Positions 13,315 through 22,929 of a stretch of DNA of 34,377 bases are shown one piece after another. The stretch's first letter is position 1, and each line of letters begins with the position of its first letter. A program made the translations under genes and the position numbers. This DNA comes from Mesorhizobium plurifarium (GTDB taxonomy: Bacteria > Pseudomonadota > Alphaproteobacteria > Rhizobiales > Rhizobiaceae): the NCBI GenBank assembly GCA_000824785.1, contig CCNB01000045.1, positions 93,772 through 128,148 on the forward strand. The letters run 5' to 3'. The notes under the pieces are model-generated. The model was not told the origin of the DNA, ran no database searches, and saw nothing but the letters and a program-made list of their open reading frames with translations.

Positions 13315-14298
13315 CTACACCAGCGGCTTTAGCCAAATCCACGCCGACCCCCCGATCAGGCCGAGGAAGATCAGCCAGCCGACCTGGTTGTTCGACTTGA
13401 ACAGTTTCAGGCACTGGTCCGGATTGTTGATGTCGAGCCGGATGATCTGGCGCGCCATATGCGCGCCGGCGGCGATCAGCCCGGCCAACGACACCACGGG
13501 CACCTGCGCCGAAGCGAAGGCGATGGCGAAGCAGATCAGCGCGCCGCCATAGAGCCCGGTGAGCCACATCTTCGTGTTGTTGCCGAACAGCCGCGCCGTC
13601 GAGCGCACGCCGACGATGGCGTCGTCTTCCTTGTCCTGATGCGCGTAGATCGTGTCGTAGCCGATTACCCACAGGATCGAGCCGATATAGAGCATGATGG
13701 CCGGGTCGTCGATGTCGCCGAACTCGACCGCCCAGCCCATCAGCGCGCCCCAGGAGAAGGCGAGCCCGAGCACGAATTGCGGCCAGTTGGTGATGCGCTT
13801 CATGAAGGGATAGATCGCGACGATCGCCAGCGAGGCGATGCCGAGCGGAATGGCGAAGCTGTTGAACTGCAACAGCACGGCAAGCCCGATGAGCGCCTGG
13901 ATGATGACGAATGCCCAGGCCTGGCGGCGCGTCACCTTGCCGGCGGGCAGTGGCCGCGACCGGGTGCGCTCGACCTGGTTGTCGATGTCCTCGTCGGCAA
14001 GGTCGTTATAGGTGCAGCCGGCGCCGCGCATGGCGACGGCGCCGATGAAGAACAAAAGCAGATACCAGGGCGCCGGAAGCAGCGTCAGCAGCGGGTCGGT
14101 CGGGCGCGGATAAGCGCCGGCGGCAAGGGCTGCCGACCACCAGCAGGGCCACAACAGCAATTGCCAGCCGATCGGCCGGTCCCAGCGCGCCAGCTGCGCA
14201 TAAGGCCACAGCCAGCGCGGCAGCACCCGGTAGACCCAATGGCCGCTTGGCGCGTCGGCGACGCGGCCCTGGATCGCTTTCGACTGGACGGTTTCCAT
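13315..14298 (-). CDS. ubiA: 4-hydroxybenzoate polyprenyltransferase
   Basis: UbiA attaches the polyprenyl tail to 4-hydroxybenzoate, the committing membrane step of ubiquinone synthesis. The 327-residue protein has about nine membrane segments. The first Asp-rich motif NDLADEDID is at residues 98-106, the second is DTIYAHQDKEDD in the loop about residues 213-224 (both bind Mg-diphosphate), and RWDRPIGWQLLLWPCWW marks the N-terminal substrate region (38-54). ATG 14298 is preceded in frame by a GTG at 14301; both are possible and neither has a strong ribosome-binding site. The gene lies downstream of, but 51 bases from, the LysR regulator gene on the same strand, and its 3' end abuts a palindromic repeat. 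Confidence 0.94.
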   Translation of the reverse strand: METVQSKAIQGRVADAPSGHWVYRVLPRWLWPYAQLARWDRPIGWQLLLWPCWWSAALAAGAYPRPTDPLLTLLPAPWYLLLFFIGAVAMRGAGCTYNDLADEDIDNQVERTRSRPLPAGKVTRRQAWAFVIIQALIGLAVLLQFNSFAIPLGIASLAIVAIYPFMKRITNWPQFVLGLAFSWGALMGWAVEFGDIDDPAIMLYIGSILWVIGYDTIYAHQDKEDDAIVGVRSTARLFGNNTKMWLTGLYGGALICFAIAFASAQVPVVSLAGLIAAGAHMARQIIRLDINNPDQCLKLFKSNNQVGWLIFLGLIGGSAWIWLKPLV

Positions 14299-14349
14299 CA
14301 CGTTGAAGTGACAGTCGCAAGGGACGCCGTCAAGCGGCCGCGGTGTCGC

Positions 14350-15261
14350 TTAGGCAGTGAAAACATCGTGACCGGCAAACCATGCCTTGGCGACGTCGAT
14401 CAAGGCCGCGGCCGCCTTCGACAGGCGCTGGCGGGTGTCATGGGTCAGGATGATGCGTTGCATCGGCAGCGCGTCGGAGAGCGGTTTGCAGACCAGCGGC
14501 AGTCCGTCATAGCTGCGGTCGCCATAGGGCCTCGTATAGCTGACGGCGACGCCGAATCCGTTGGCGACCATGGAGCGCTGCAATTCGAACGAGCTCGTCG
14601 CCGCCCGCGCGATCGGCGACAGGCCTCGGCTGAGGAAGAGGTCCAGCATATGCTGCCAGCTGTGCGGCTGGTCGGTGGTGATCTGCGGATGCTGGGCGAG
14701 CTCCGCCAGGCTGACGGCGTGCTTGTCCGCAAGCTCATGGCCGGCGGGCAGAAGCGCGTGCGGCCGCAACTCGTGCAGCAGGATGCGCTTGAAATGGCCT
14801 GGAAGGCCGAGATCGTAGGTGAGGCCAAGATCGACGGCGCTGTCGGCGAGCCGCCGCCCTAGCGTCTCGAAGGTCTCGTCGCCGATGACGACCGTGACGG
14901 CGGGGCAGCGCTCGGCGAAGGCGCGCATCAGCGCCGGCGCGAAATAGGGCGCCAGGTCCTCGAAGCAGCCGAGCACCAGCTCGCCGCCGATATCGGCGTC
15001 GCGCGAACCGAGCGCCGCCAGCTCGTCCGCCTCGCCCAGCACCTGCCTTGCCTTGGCGACGGCCTTGCGGCCGAAGGACGTCAGCGCAACGCCGCTGCCG
15101 CGCTGGCGCACGAACAGTTTCTGGCCAAGCGCGTCCTCGACATTGTCGATCGCCACGGAGATCGACGGCTGCGACACGTTCAGCGCCTGGGCCGCCGCGG
15201 TCACGCTGCCATAGCGGGCCACGGCGACGACATAGCGCAACTGGGTGAGGGTTAGTCTCAT
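14350..15261 (-). CDS. LysR-family transcriptional regulator
   Basis: The 303-residue product has the standard LysR winged helix-turn-helix at residues 1-60 (LTLTQLRYVVAVARYGSVTA, then AAQALNVSQPSISVAIDNVE) and a periplasmic-binding-like effector domain from about residue 90. The sequence around ALPMQRIILTHDTRQRLSKA closes the domain. It is divergent from the phytanoyl-CoA-dioxygenase-like gene with 92 bases between, so by the usual LysR pattern it probably regulates that gene and itself, responding to the substrate or a product. The ligand is unknown. ATG 15261 has a poor ribosome-binding site (TTTTTACCT). Confidence 0.9.
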   Translation of the reverse strand: MRLTLTQLRYVVAVARYGSVTAAAQALNVSQPSISVAIDNVEDALGQKLFVRQRGSGVALTSFGRKAVAKARQVLGEADELAALGSRDADIGGELVLGCFEDLAPYFAPALMRAFAERCPAVTVVIGDETFETLGRRLADSAVDLGLTYDLGLPGHFKRILLHELRPHALLPAGHELADKHAVSLAELAQHPQITTDQPHSWQHMLDLFLSRGLSPIARAATSSFELQRSMVANGFGVAVSYTRPYGDRSYDGLPLVCKPLSDALPMQRIILTHDTRQRLSKAAAALIDVAKAWFAGHDVFTA

Positions 15262-15353
15262 AGGTAAAAACTATAAATTACATGACAAGTTATTATTTTA
15301 CGCGATGTCCGGCGCTTGCGATAGTCGCTTGCCAAATGCAAGGAGAACGCGCC
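15262..15353. promoter_or_regulatory. Divergent LysR/dioxygenase promoter region
   Basis: Bases 15265-15300 are strikingly AT-rich for this genome and hold an imperfect dyad: TAAAAACTATAA on the left faces TTATTATTTTA on the right. TTACATGACAAGTTA fits the loose T-N11-A LysR-box pattern. The rest carries AAGGAG (15340-15345), the ribosome-binding site of the dioxygenase gene. Operator assignment is inference. Confidence 0.5.
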
Positions 15354-16148
15354 ATGACCAGCCCGAAGATCGATGCTTCGACGATTGCCGATTACCAGCG
15401 CGACGGCGCCGTCTGCGTCCGCGGCGCCTTCAAGGACTGGGTCGACGTCATCGCCGACGGCATCGAGCGCAATATGCAGAACCGCAGTGCAACCGCGTCC
15501 GACATCGCCGGCGGCAAGGGCAGCTTCTTCGACGATTACTGCAACTGGGAGCGCATCCCGGAATTCGTCAGGATCGTCAGGGAATCGCCGGCCGCCGAGC
15601 TCGCCGCCGCCGTCATGCAGTCGCGCAGCGCGCAGTTCTTTCATGACCACGTCCTGGTCAAGGAGCCCGGAACGCAGAAGCCGACGCCCTGGCACCAGGA
15701 CATCCCCTATTACTTCGTCGACGGCAGCCAGACGGTCAGCTTCTGGATTCCGATCGATCCGGTGAAGGAGGCGACGCTGCGGCTGATCGCCGGCTCGCAC
15801 AAATGGGAAAAGATGGTGCTGCCGGTGCGCTGGCTGAACGACGACAATTTCTATGCCGGCGAGGGCGACTACCGGCCGGTGCCCGATCCCGACAACGACC
15901 CGTCGATGAAGGTGCTGGAATGGGAGATGGAGCCGGGCGACGCCATCCTGTTCGACTTTCGGACCGCCCACGGCGCGCGCGGCAACATGACGGCGGCAAG
16001 GCGCCGGGCGCTGTCGCTGCGCTGGGTCGGCGACGACGCGCATTATGTCGAACGTCCCGGCCGCACCTCGCCGCCCTATCCCGGCCACGACATGAAGCCC
16101 GGCCAGAAACTGCGCGAGGACTGGTTCCCCGTTATCTATCAGAGCTGA
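15354..16148 (+). CDS. Phytanoyl-CoA dioxygenase family protein (Fe(II)/2-oxoglutarate oxygenase)
   Basis: The 264-residue protein has the PhyH double-stranded beta-helix fold: the iron ligands appear as HQD (H114, D116, within PTPWHQDIPYYF) and a distal His at 206 (DFRTAHGARGN), with a nearby Arg for the 2-oxoglutarate carboxylate. Such enzymes hydroxylate an organic substrate with O2 and 2-oxoglutarate, giving succinate and CO2. Bacterial members act on very different compounds, so the substrate here is unknown. ATG 15354 is set by AAGGAG eight bases upstream; the earlier in-frame start at 15282 lies in the AT-rich promoter. The divergent LysR gene is the probable regulator. Confidence 0.9.
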   Translation: MTSPKIDASTIADYQRDGAVCVRGAFKDWVDVIADGIERNMQNRSATASDIAGGKGSFFDDYCNWERIPEFVRIVRESPAAELAAAVMQSRSAQFFHDHVLVKEPGTQKPTPWHQDIPYYFVDGSQTVSFWIPIDPVKEATLRLIAGSHKWEKMVLPVRWLNDDNFYAGEGDYRPVPDPDNDPSMKVLEWEMEPGDAILFDFRTAHGARGNMTAARRRALSLRWVGDDAHYVERPGRTSPPYPGHDMKPGQKLREDWFPVIYQS

Positions 16149-16304
16149 GTCGCTTTCCCGCCCGGTCAGGACGCGTGACTTGCCTATCACATCTTGATGA
16201 GGCCCATGTTCCCGTGCGCAATTGCCGCCAAAATGCCAAGACGCCTTGACCCGCCGCCCGCGGACCAATAGCGGGTTCGGGGAGACGATCAGCAAGAGGT
16301 GGCC

Positions 16305-17585
16305 ATGAACGTTCTTCTTCTCGGCTCGGGTGGCCGCGAACATGCGCTCGCCTGGAAAATGTCCGCCTCGCCGCTGCTGACGAAGCTCTACGCCTCGCCC
16401 GGCAATCCGGGCATCGGCCGTGTCGCCGAGCTGGTGAAGCTCGACGTCGCCGACCATTCCGCCGTCGCGTCCTTCTGCCAGGAAAAGAAGATCGACCTGG
16501 TCGTGGTCGGCCCGGAAGGCCCGCTGGTCGCCGGCATCGCCGATCATCTGCGCGCCTGGGGCATCCGGGTCTTCGGTCCGTCGAAAGCGGCGGCCAGGCT
16601 CGAGGGCTCGAAGGGCTTCACCAAGGATCTTTGCGCCAAATTCAACATTCCGACCGCCGCCTATGGCCGTTTCAGCGATCTCACCTCGGCGAAAGCCTAT
16701 GTCGAGAAGACCGGCGCGCCGATCGTCATCAAGGCCGACGGGCTTGCGGCCGGCAAGGGCGTCACCATCGCGATGACGCTCGATGAGGCGAACGCCGCGC
16801 TGGAAGCCTGTTTCGACGGTGCCTTCGGCGCCGCCGGCGCCGAGGTCGTGGTCGAGGAGTATCTGACCGGCGAGGAGGCGAGCTTCTTTTGCCTGTGCGA
16901 CGGCGCCACCGCGCTGCCCTTCGGCACCGCGCAGGACCATAAGCGCGTCGGCGACGGCGATACCGGGCCGAACACCGGCGGCATGGGCGCCTATTCGCCG
17001 GCGCCGGTGATGACGCCGGAGATGACCGAGCGCACCATGCGCGAGATCATCGAGCCGACCATGCGCGGCATGGCCAATCTCGGCGCGCCCTTCGCCGGTA
17101 TCCTCTTCGCCGGTCTGATGATCACCGACCAAGGGCCGAAGCTCATCGAATACAACACCCGCTTCGGCGACCCCGAATGCCAGGTGCTGATGATGCGGCT
17201 GAAGGACGACCTGCTCGTTCTGCTCAACGCCGCCGTCGACGGCCAGCTCGCGCATATGTCTATCCGCTGGAGCGACGAGACGGCGTTGACCGTGGTTATG
17301 GCGGCGCGGGGCTATCCGGGCACGCCGGAAAAGGGCTCGGTCATCCGCGGTCTCGACGAGGCGGAAGGCGAGGGCGCCCAGGTCTTCCATGCCGGCACCG
17401 CGATCAATGGCGGTGCGCTGGTCGCCAATGGCGGCCGCGTGCTCAACGTCACCGCGCTCGGCAAGACCGTCGGCGAGGCGCAGCAAAAAGCATACGCGGC
17501 GATCGATCATATCGATTGGCCGCAAGGCTTCTACCGTCACGACATCGGCTGGCGCGCCGTCGAGCGCGAGAAAACTGGAAACTGA
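16305..17585 (+). CDS. purD: Phosphoribosylamine-glycine ligase
   Basis: PurD (GAR synthetase) joins 5-phosphoribosylamine and glycine with ATP, the second step of purine synthesis. The 426 residues match the normal length. The N-terminal GSGGREHALAWKM (7-19), the ATP-grasp core (KADGLAAGKGVTIAMTLDEA; FGAAGAEVVVEEYLTGEEAS; DHKRVGDGDTGPNTGGMGAY) and the metal-binding stretch LIEYNTRFGDPECQVLM are all intact. AAGAGG at 16293-16298 fixes ATG 16305 over the GTG at 16299. The gene is monocistronic here and ends flush against the stop codon of agaL1 with no intergenic base and no visible terminator. Confidence 0.97.
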   Translation: MNVLLLGSGGREHALAWKMSASPLLTKLYASPGNPGIGRVAELVKLDVADHSAVASFCQEKKIDLVVVGPEGPLVAGIADHLRAWGIRVFGPSKAAARLEGSKGFTKDLCAKFNIPTAAYGRFSDLTSAKAYVEKTGAPIVIKADGLAAGKGVTIAMTLDEANAALEACFDGAFGAAGAEVVVEEYLTGEEASFFCLCDGATALPFGTAQDHKRVGDGDTGPNTGGMGAYSPAPVMTPEMTERTMREIIEPTMRGMANLGAPFAGILFAGLMITDQGPKLIEYNTRFGDPECQVLMMRLKDDLLVLLNAAVDGQLAHMSIRWSDETALTVVMAARGYPGTPEKGSVIRGLDEAEGEGAQVFHAGTAINGGALVANGGRVLNVTALGKTVGEAQQKAYAAIDHIDWPQGFYRHDIGWRAVEREKTGN

Positions 17586-18956
17586 TCAGGCGGCCTTGCT
17601 CCTGCCGCCCTTGCGCGCCCAGGCCGGCAGCCAATCGCCATGCGCTGCAAGCAGGTCGTCGACCAGCGACCAGATCTGGTCGAGGTCGAGTTCGGCCGCG
17701 GTGTGTGGGTCCATCATCGCCGCGTGGTAGATATGCTCGCGGTTCTCGCTCGTCAGGGCCCGCACCGTCAGCTCCTGCACGTTGATGTTGGTGCGGATCA
17801 GCGCCGTCAGCTGCGGCGGCAGGTCGCCTATATAGGTCGGCTGGATGCCGGAGGCATCGACCAAGCACGGCACTTCCGCCGCGCAATCGGCAGGCAGCGA
17901 GGTGATGCAGCCATTGTTGCGGACATTGCCGTAGATCACCGACGGCTCGCCGGTCCACACCGAATTCATGATCGAGGATGCATATTCCTTCGATTGCTCG
18001 ACCTCGATCCTGTCGGCCGAGCGATAGGCTTCCGCCTGGCCCTTCCAGCGCTCGATCTGCTCGATGCAGCGTTTCGGATATTCGTCGAGCGGAATGCCGT
18101 ATTTCTCGATCAGGTCGCCGCGCCCGTCCTTGATGAAATAGGGCGTGTATTCGGCGAAATGCTCCGAGCTTTCGGTGACGAAATAGCCGAGCCGGGTCAG
18201 CATCTCGTAGCGCACCTTGTTCGGGCAGCGCGGGTTCCAGCCGGGCTTCGGCGCGCGTCCCTCGCGGTAGGCGCGCACGAGGTCGGGATAGAGGTCGCGG
18301 TAGGAACCGTCCGGCTGGCGATGCTCGAACTTGAGATAGAACGCCATGTGGTTGATGCCGGCCGAGCGGTAGCGGATTTCCTCGTAGGGAAGGTCGAGGT
18401 CGTGCGCCAGTTCCATCGCCGTGCCCTGCACCGAATGGCAGAGCCCGACCTGCTTGATCGTGGGATATTTCTCGGCGATCGCCCAGGTGTTGATCGCCAT
18501 CGGGTTGACATATTGCAGCATGATCGCTTCGGGGCAGACGGCGAGCATGTCCTCGCAAATCTTCCACAGATGCGGCACGGTCCTCAGGCCCCGCATGATG
18601 CCGCCGACACCGAGCGTGTCGGCGATGGTTTGGCGCAGGCCGTATTTCTTCGGCACCTCGAAGTCGGTGACGGTGCATGGCTCGTAGCCGCCGATCTGGA
18701 AGGCGACGACGACGAAGTCCGCGCCTTTCAGCGCCTTGCGCTGGTCCGAATAGGTCTCGGCTTTCGCCTTGACGCCCAGCGTCGCGATCAGCTTGTTGAC
18801 GACGATGGCGCTCTCTTCCAGCCGCTGCGGGTTGATGTCCATCAGCGCGATGGTCGCGCCCGACAGCGCCGGCCGCTGCAGCACGTCGCCGACGATGTTC
18901 TTCATGAACACCGTCGAACCGGCGCCGATGAACGCGATCCTGGGATTTCTAGCCAC
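17586..18956 (-). CDS. agaL1: Alpha-galactosidase, glycoside hydrolase family 4
   Basis: GH4 enzymes split alpha-galactosides by an unusual NAD+- and Mn2+-dependent redox/elimination mechanism. This 456-residue protein shows the Rossmann loop IGAGSTVF (10-17), NPM at 151-153, the metal ligands C173 (in GLCHSVQGT) and H203 (in AGINHMAF), and a downstream DASGIQPTYIGDLPPQL stretch. GTG 18956 is the start: GGAGG lies 7 bases upstream and the protein then begins MARNPRIAF, while the longer ORF reading upstream to 19103 has no such start. It is the last gene of the operon, 20 bases after agpD. The symbol rests on the Sinorhizobium meliloti agp locus arrangement (order recalled, not checked). Confidence 0.9.
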   Translation of the reverse strand: MARNPRIAFIGAGSTVFMKNIVGDVLQRPALSGATIALMDINPQRLEESAIVVNKLIATLGVKAKAETYSDQRKALKGADFVVVAFQIGGYEPCTVTDFEVPKKYGLRQTIADTLGVGGIMRGLRTVPHLWKICEDMLAVCPEAIMLQYVNPMAINTWAIAEKYPTIKQVGLCHSVQGTAMELAHDLDLPYEEIRYRSAGINHMAFYLKFEHRQPDGSYRDLYPDLVRAYREGRAPKPGWNPRCPNKVRYEMLTRLGYFVTESSEHFAEYTPYFIKDGRGDLIEKYGIPLDEYPKRCIEQIERWKGQAEAYRSADRIEVEQSKEYASSIMNSVWTGEPSVIYGNVRNNGCITSLPADCAAEVPCLVDASGIQPTYIGDLPPQLTALIRTNINVQELTVRALTSENREHIYHAAMMDPHTAAELDLDQIWSLVDDLLAAHGDWLPAWARKGGRSKAA

Positions 18957-18976
18957 TGTAAGCCTCCGGCACTTTT

Positions 18977-20647
<1,671 letters not shown>

Positions 20648-20657
20648 CCCGGCCACC

Positions 20658-21806
20658 TCAATAGGGATCGACGGCATCGCGCAGGCCGTCGCCCAGCGCG
20701 TTGAAGGCAAACACGGTGATCAGCACGAAGCCGACCGGCGACAGGATCCAGGGATAGGTGCCGATGACCGAATAGGTCGCGGTGTCCTGCAGCATCAGAC
20801 CCCACGAGATCAGCGGCGGCTTCACCGCGAAGCCGAGGAAGCCGAGGAAGGATTCCAGAAGCACCACGGTCGGGATCGCCAGCGTCACGGCGACGATCAC
20901 GTGGCTCATCACATTGGGGAAGATGTGCTGCATGATGATGCGCCGGTCGGTGGCGCCGACCGCCATGGCGGCGCGCACATAGTCGATCCGCGCCAGCGCC
21001 AGCGTCTTGCCGCGCACCTCGCGCGACATCTGCGCCCAGCCCAGCGCCGACATGACGATGATGACGAAGGCGAGGAAGACGTTGGTCGGCGCCGTGACCG
21101 GGATCAGCGTCGTCAGCGCCAGATAGAGCGGCAATTGCGGGAAGGCGAGCACGAGTTCGACGAAGCGCTGCACCCAGACGTCGAACCTGCCGCCGAAATA
21201 ACCGGAAACCATGCCGATGCTGGTGCCGATCCCGGTGATGATGAAGACCACCGTCAGCGCGATCATCAGCGACACGCGCGAGCCGTGGATGGCGCGCGAC
21301 AGCACGTCGCGTCCGAACTTGTCGGTGCCGAGGAAATGCACCGGCTGGCCGTCCATCGAGGCAAAGAAATGCCGGTCCGCCGGGATCAGCCCGAACAGCC
21401 TGTAAGACGCGCCCTCCACGAAGAAGCCAAGCAGCCGCGGATGGTCGTAGTCGGGGCCGACGATCGGCTGGAAGGTGACCGGATCGAGATCAGCCGAGTC
21501 GGCCAGCGCATAGACCCTGGGCCGCGCGACGAAATTGCCGTCCTTGTCGTGGAAAACGGGCACTTGCGGCGGCGCGAAGGCGACGTCGGTCGCCTTCGGG
21601 TCCATCGGCGCCAGGAATTCGGCAAACACCGCCATGACAAGCAGGAGCACGACCAGGCAAAGCCCGGCCATGCCGGTCCAGGAGCGTCTCAGCCGGCGCC
21701 AGACCAGCGCGATGTAGCTCTCATTGCCATGCGCCGGCTCGGCCAAGGTCACGCTTTCCGCCGGCAAGGGCGCGAGGGGCGGCGGGGAGGGGTCGCGGGC
21801 CAGCAT
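20658..21806 (-). CDS. agpC: Alpha-galactoside ABC permease, DppC/OppC type
   Basis: The 382-residue inner-membrane protein has the OppC N-terminal extension, a first membrane segment (GLCLVVLLLVMAVFAEFLAP), a long periplasmic part of about 100 residues ending FLGTDKFGRDVLSRAIHGSR, and five more membrane segments. The EAA-loop contact with the ATPase is AAMAVGATDRRIIMQHIFPN. Its start codon follows the agpB stop directly (TAG then ATG), so translation is likely coupled. It pairs with AgpB as the channel; substrate is assigned by the operon. Confidence 0.93.
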   Translation of the reverse strand: MLARDPSPPPLAPLPAESVTLAEPAHGNESYIALVWRRLRRSWTGMAGLCLVVLLLVMAVFAEFLAPMDPKATDVAFAPPQVPVFHDKDGNFVARPRVYALADSADLDPVTFQPIVGPDYDHPRLLGFFVEGASYRLFGLIPADRHFFASMDGQPVHFLGTDKFGRDVLSRAIHGSRVSLMIALTVVFIITGIGTSIGMVSGYFGGRFDVWVQRFVELVLAFPQLPLYLALTTLIPVTAPTNVFLAFVIIVMSALGWAQMSREVRGKTLALARIDYVRAAMAVGATDRRIIMQHIFPNVMSHVIVAVTLAIPTVVLLESFLGFLGFAVKPPLISWGLMLQDTATYSVIGTYPWILSPVGFVLITVFAFNALGDGLRDAVDPY

Positions 21807-22814
21807 CTAGCGCTCCCCGAATTGGCGGATGCGGGGATCGAGCAGCACCAGCAGCATGTCGGCGATGATGTTGCCGACGATCAGCGTCGCCGACAGCACC
21901 ATCATGAAGGTGGCGGTCACGTAGACGTCGCCCACCGCCATGGAGCCGACGATCGCCGGACCGACGGTGGGCAGCGCGAAGATGATCGCCGTCTCGATCT
22001 CGCCGGTCAGCATATAGGGCAGCACCACGCCCTGATACATGACCAAGGGATGCAGCGCGTTGGGCACGGCGTGGCGCATGACGACGGCGCCGCCGGTCAA
22101 TCCCTTGGCCTTCGCCGTCTCGACATATTGGGCGTTGAGCGTGTCGAGCAGATTGCCGCGCATGACGCGCATGTTGTAGGCGAGCCCGCCGAAAGTCGCG
22201 ATCGCCACAACCGGCCAGACATGCTTGACCAGGTCGACGAACTTCGCCCACGACCATGGCGCGCCGCCATATTGCGGCGAGAAGAACGAGCCGATCTCCG
22301 ACACGTTGAACTGGAAGACCAAGAGATAGACGATGATCAGCGCCATCAGGAAGCGCGGCACCGTCATGCCGAGGAACGAGATCGCTGAAAGTGTCGAGTC
22401 GATCCAGGAATATTGCCGCGTCGCCGCCCATATGCCGAAGCTGATGCCGAGCACCGAGGCGAGCAGGTGACAGACCAGGGCCAGGAGCAAAGTGCGCGGC
22501 AGCCGCTCGCCCACCACATCGGCCACCGGCTTGTTGTAATAGAGGCTGTAGCCGAAATCGCCGCGGGTGACGATGCCGCCGATCCAGTTGAGATACTGGA
22601 CGGGCAGCGGCTTATCGAGGCCATGCTCGACGCGATAGGCCTGTGCCTGCGCCTCCGCCTGCGCATAGGAGGCTCCGCCCTGGTTGATGAGCTGCGATTT
22701 GATGTAGTCGGCATAGTCGCCGGGCGGAGCCTGGATGATGGCGAAGGTGACGAGGCTTAAGATTGCGAAAACCGGAATCGCCGAGGCGATGCGCATCAGC
22801 AGGAATCGCAGCAT
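21807..22814 (-). CDS. agpB: Alpha-galactoside ABC permease, DppB/OppB type
   Basis: The 335-residue permease begins MLRFLLMRIASAIPVFAILS, the standard OppB-like start with the first membrane helix. It has the motif QYLNWIGGIVTRGDFGYSLY and an EAA-loop AKAKGLTGGAVVMRHAVPNA. ATG 22814 is preferred to 22886, which would add a 24-residue hydrophilic leader with no equivalent in the family. A GC-rich hairpin separates it from agpA by 115 bases, suggesting the permease message is less abundant than the binding-protein message. Confidence 0.93.
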   Translation of the reverse strand: MLRFLLMRIASAIPVFAILSLVTFAIIQAPPGDYADYIKSQLINQGGASYAQAEAQAQAYRVEHGLDKPLPVQYLNWIGGIVTRGDFGYSLYYNKPVADVVGERLPRTLLLALVCHLLASVLGISFGIWAATRQYSWIDSTLSAISFLGMTVPRFLMALIIVYLLVFQFNVSEIGSFFSPQYGGAPWSWAKFVDLVKHVWPVVAIATFGGLAYNMRVMRGNLLDTLNAQYVETAKAKGLTGGAVVMRHAVPNALHPLVMYQGVVLPYMLTGEIETAIIFALPTVGPAIVGSMAVGDVYVTATFMMVLSATLIVGNIIADMLLVLLDPRIRQFGER

Positions 22815-22875
22815 CGGTTCGTCCGCCTTCTTGTCTGCCCGCCGCTCCCCTCGGGGGCGTTCGGAGATTTCGCTT

Positions 22876-22905
22876 CGTCCGGCCACGCCGCGGCGCGGCC
22901 GGACG
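22876..22905 (-). other. Hairpin between agpA and agpB
   Basis: CGTCCGGCC (22876-22884) pairs perfectly with GGCCGGACG (22897-22905), and the interior CGCC and GGCG extend the stem after one mismatch. No T-run follows on the minus strand, so it is more likely an RNA-stabilising or transcription-attenuating stem than a terminator. A second 9-bp stem (GCTTCCCGG with CCGGGAAGC, 22948-22969) sits in the last codons of agpA. Confidence 0.75.
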
Positions 22906-22929
22906 TCTCTCGGTCAGGGGAGGTAAGAC

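Noticed and set aside
15258..17540. A 760-residue open frame on the minus strand opposite the dioxygenase and purD
   Set aside because: It is a GC-driven shadow: both plus-strand genes have clear families, and the antisense product has no recognisable domain.
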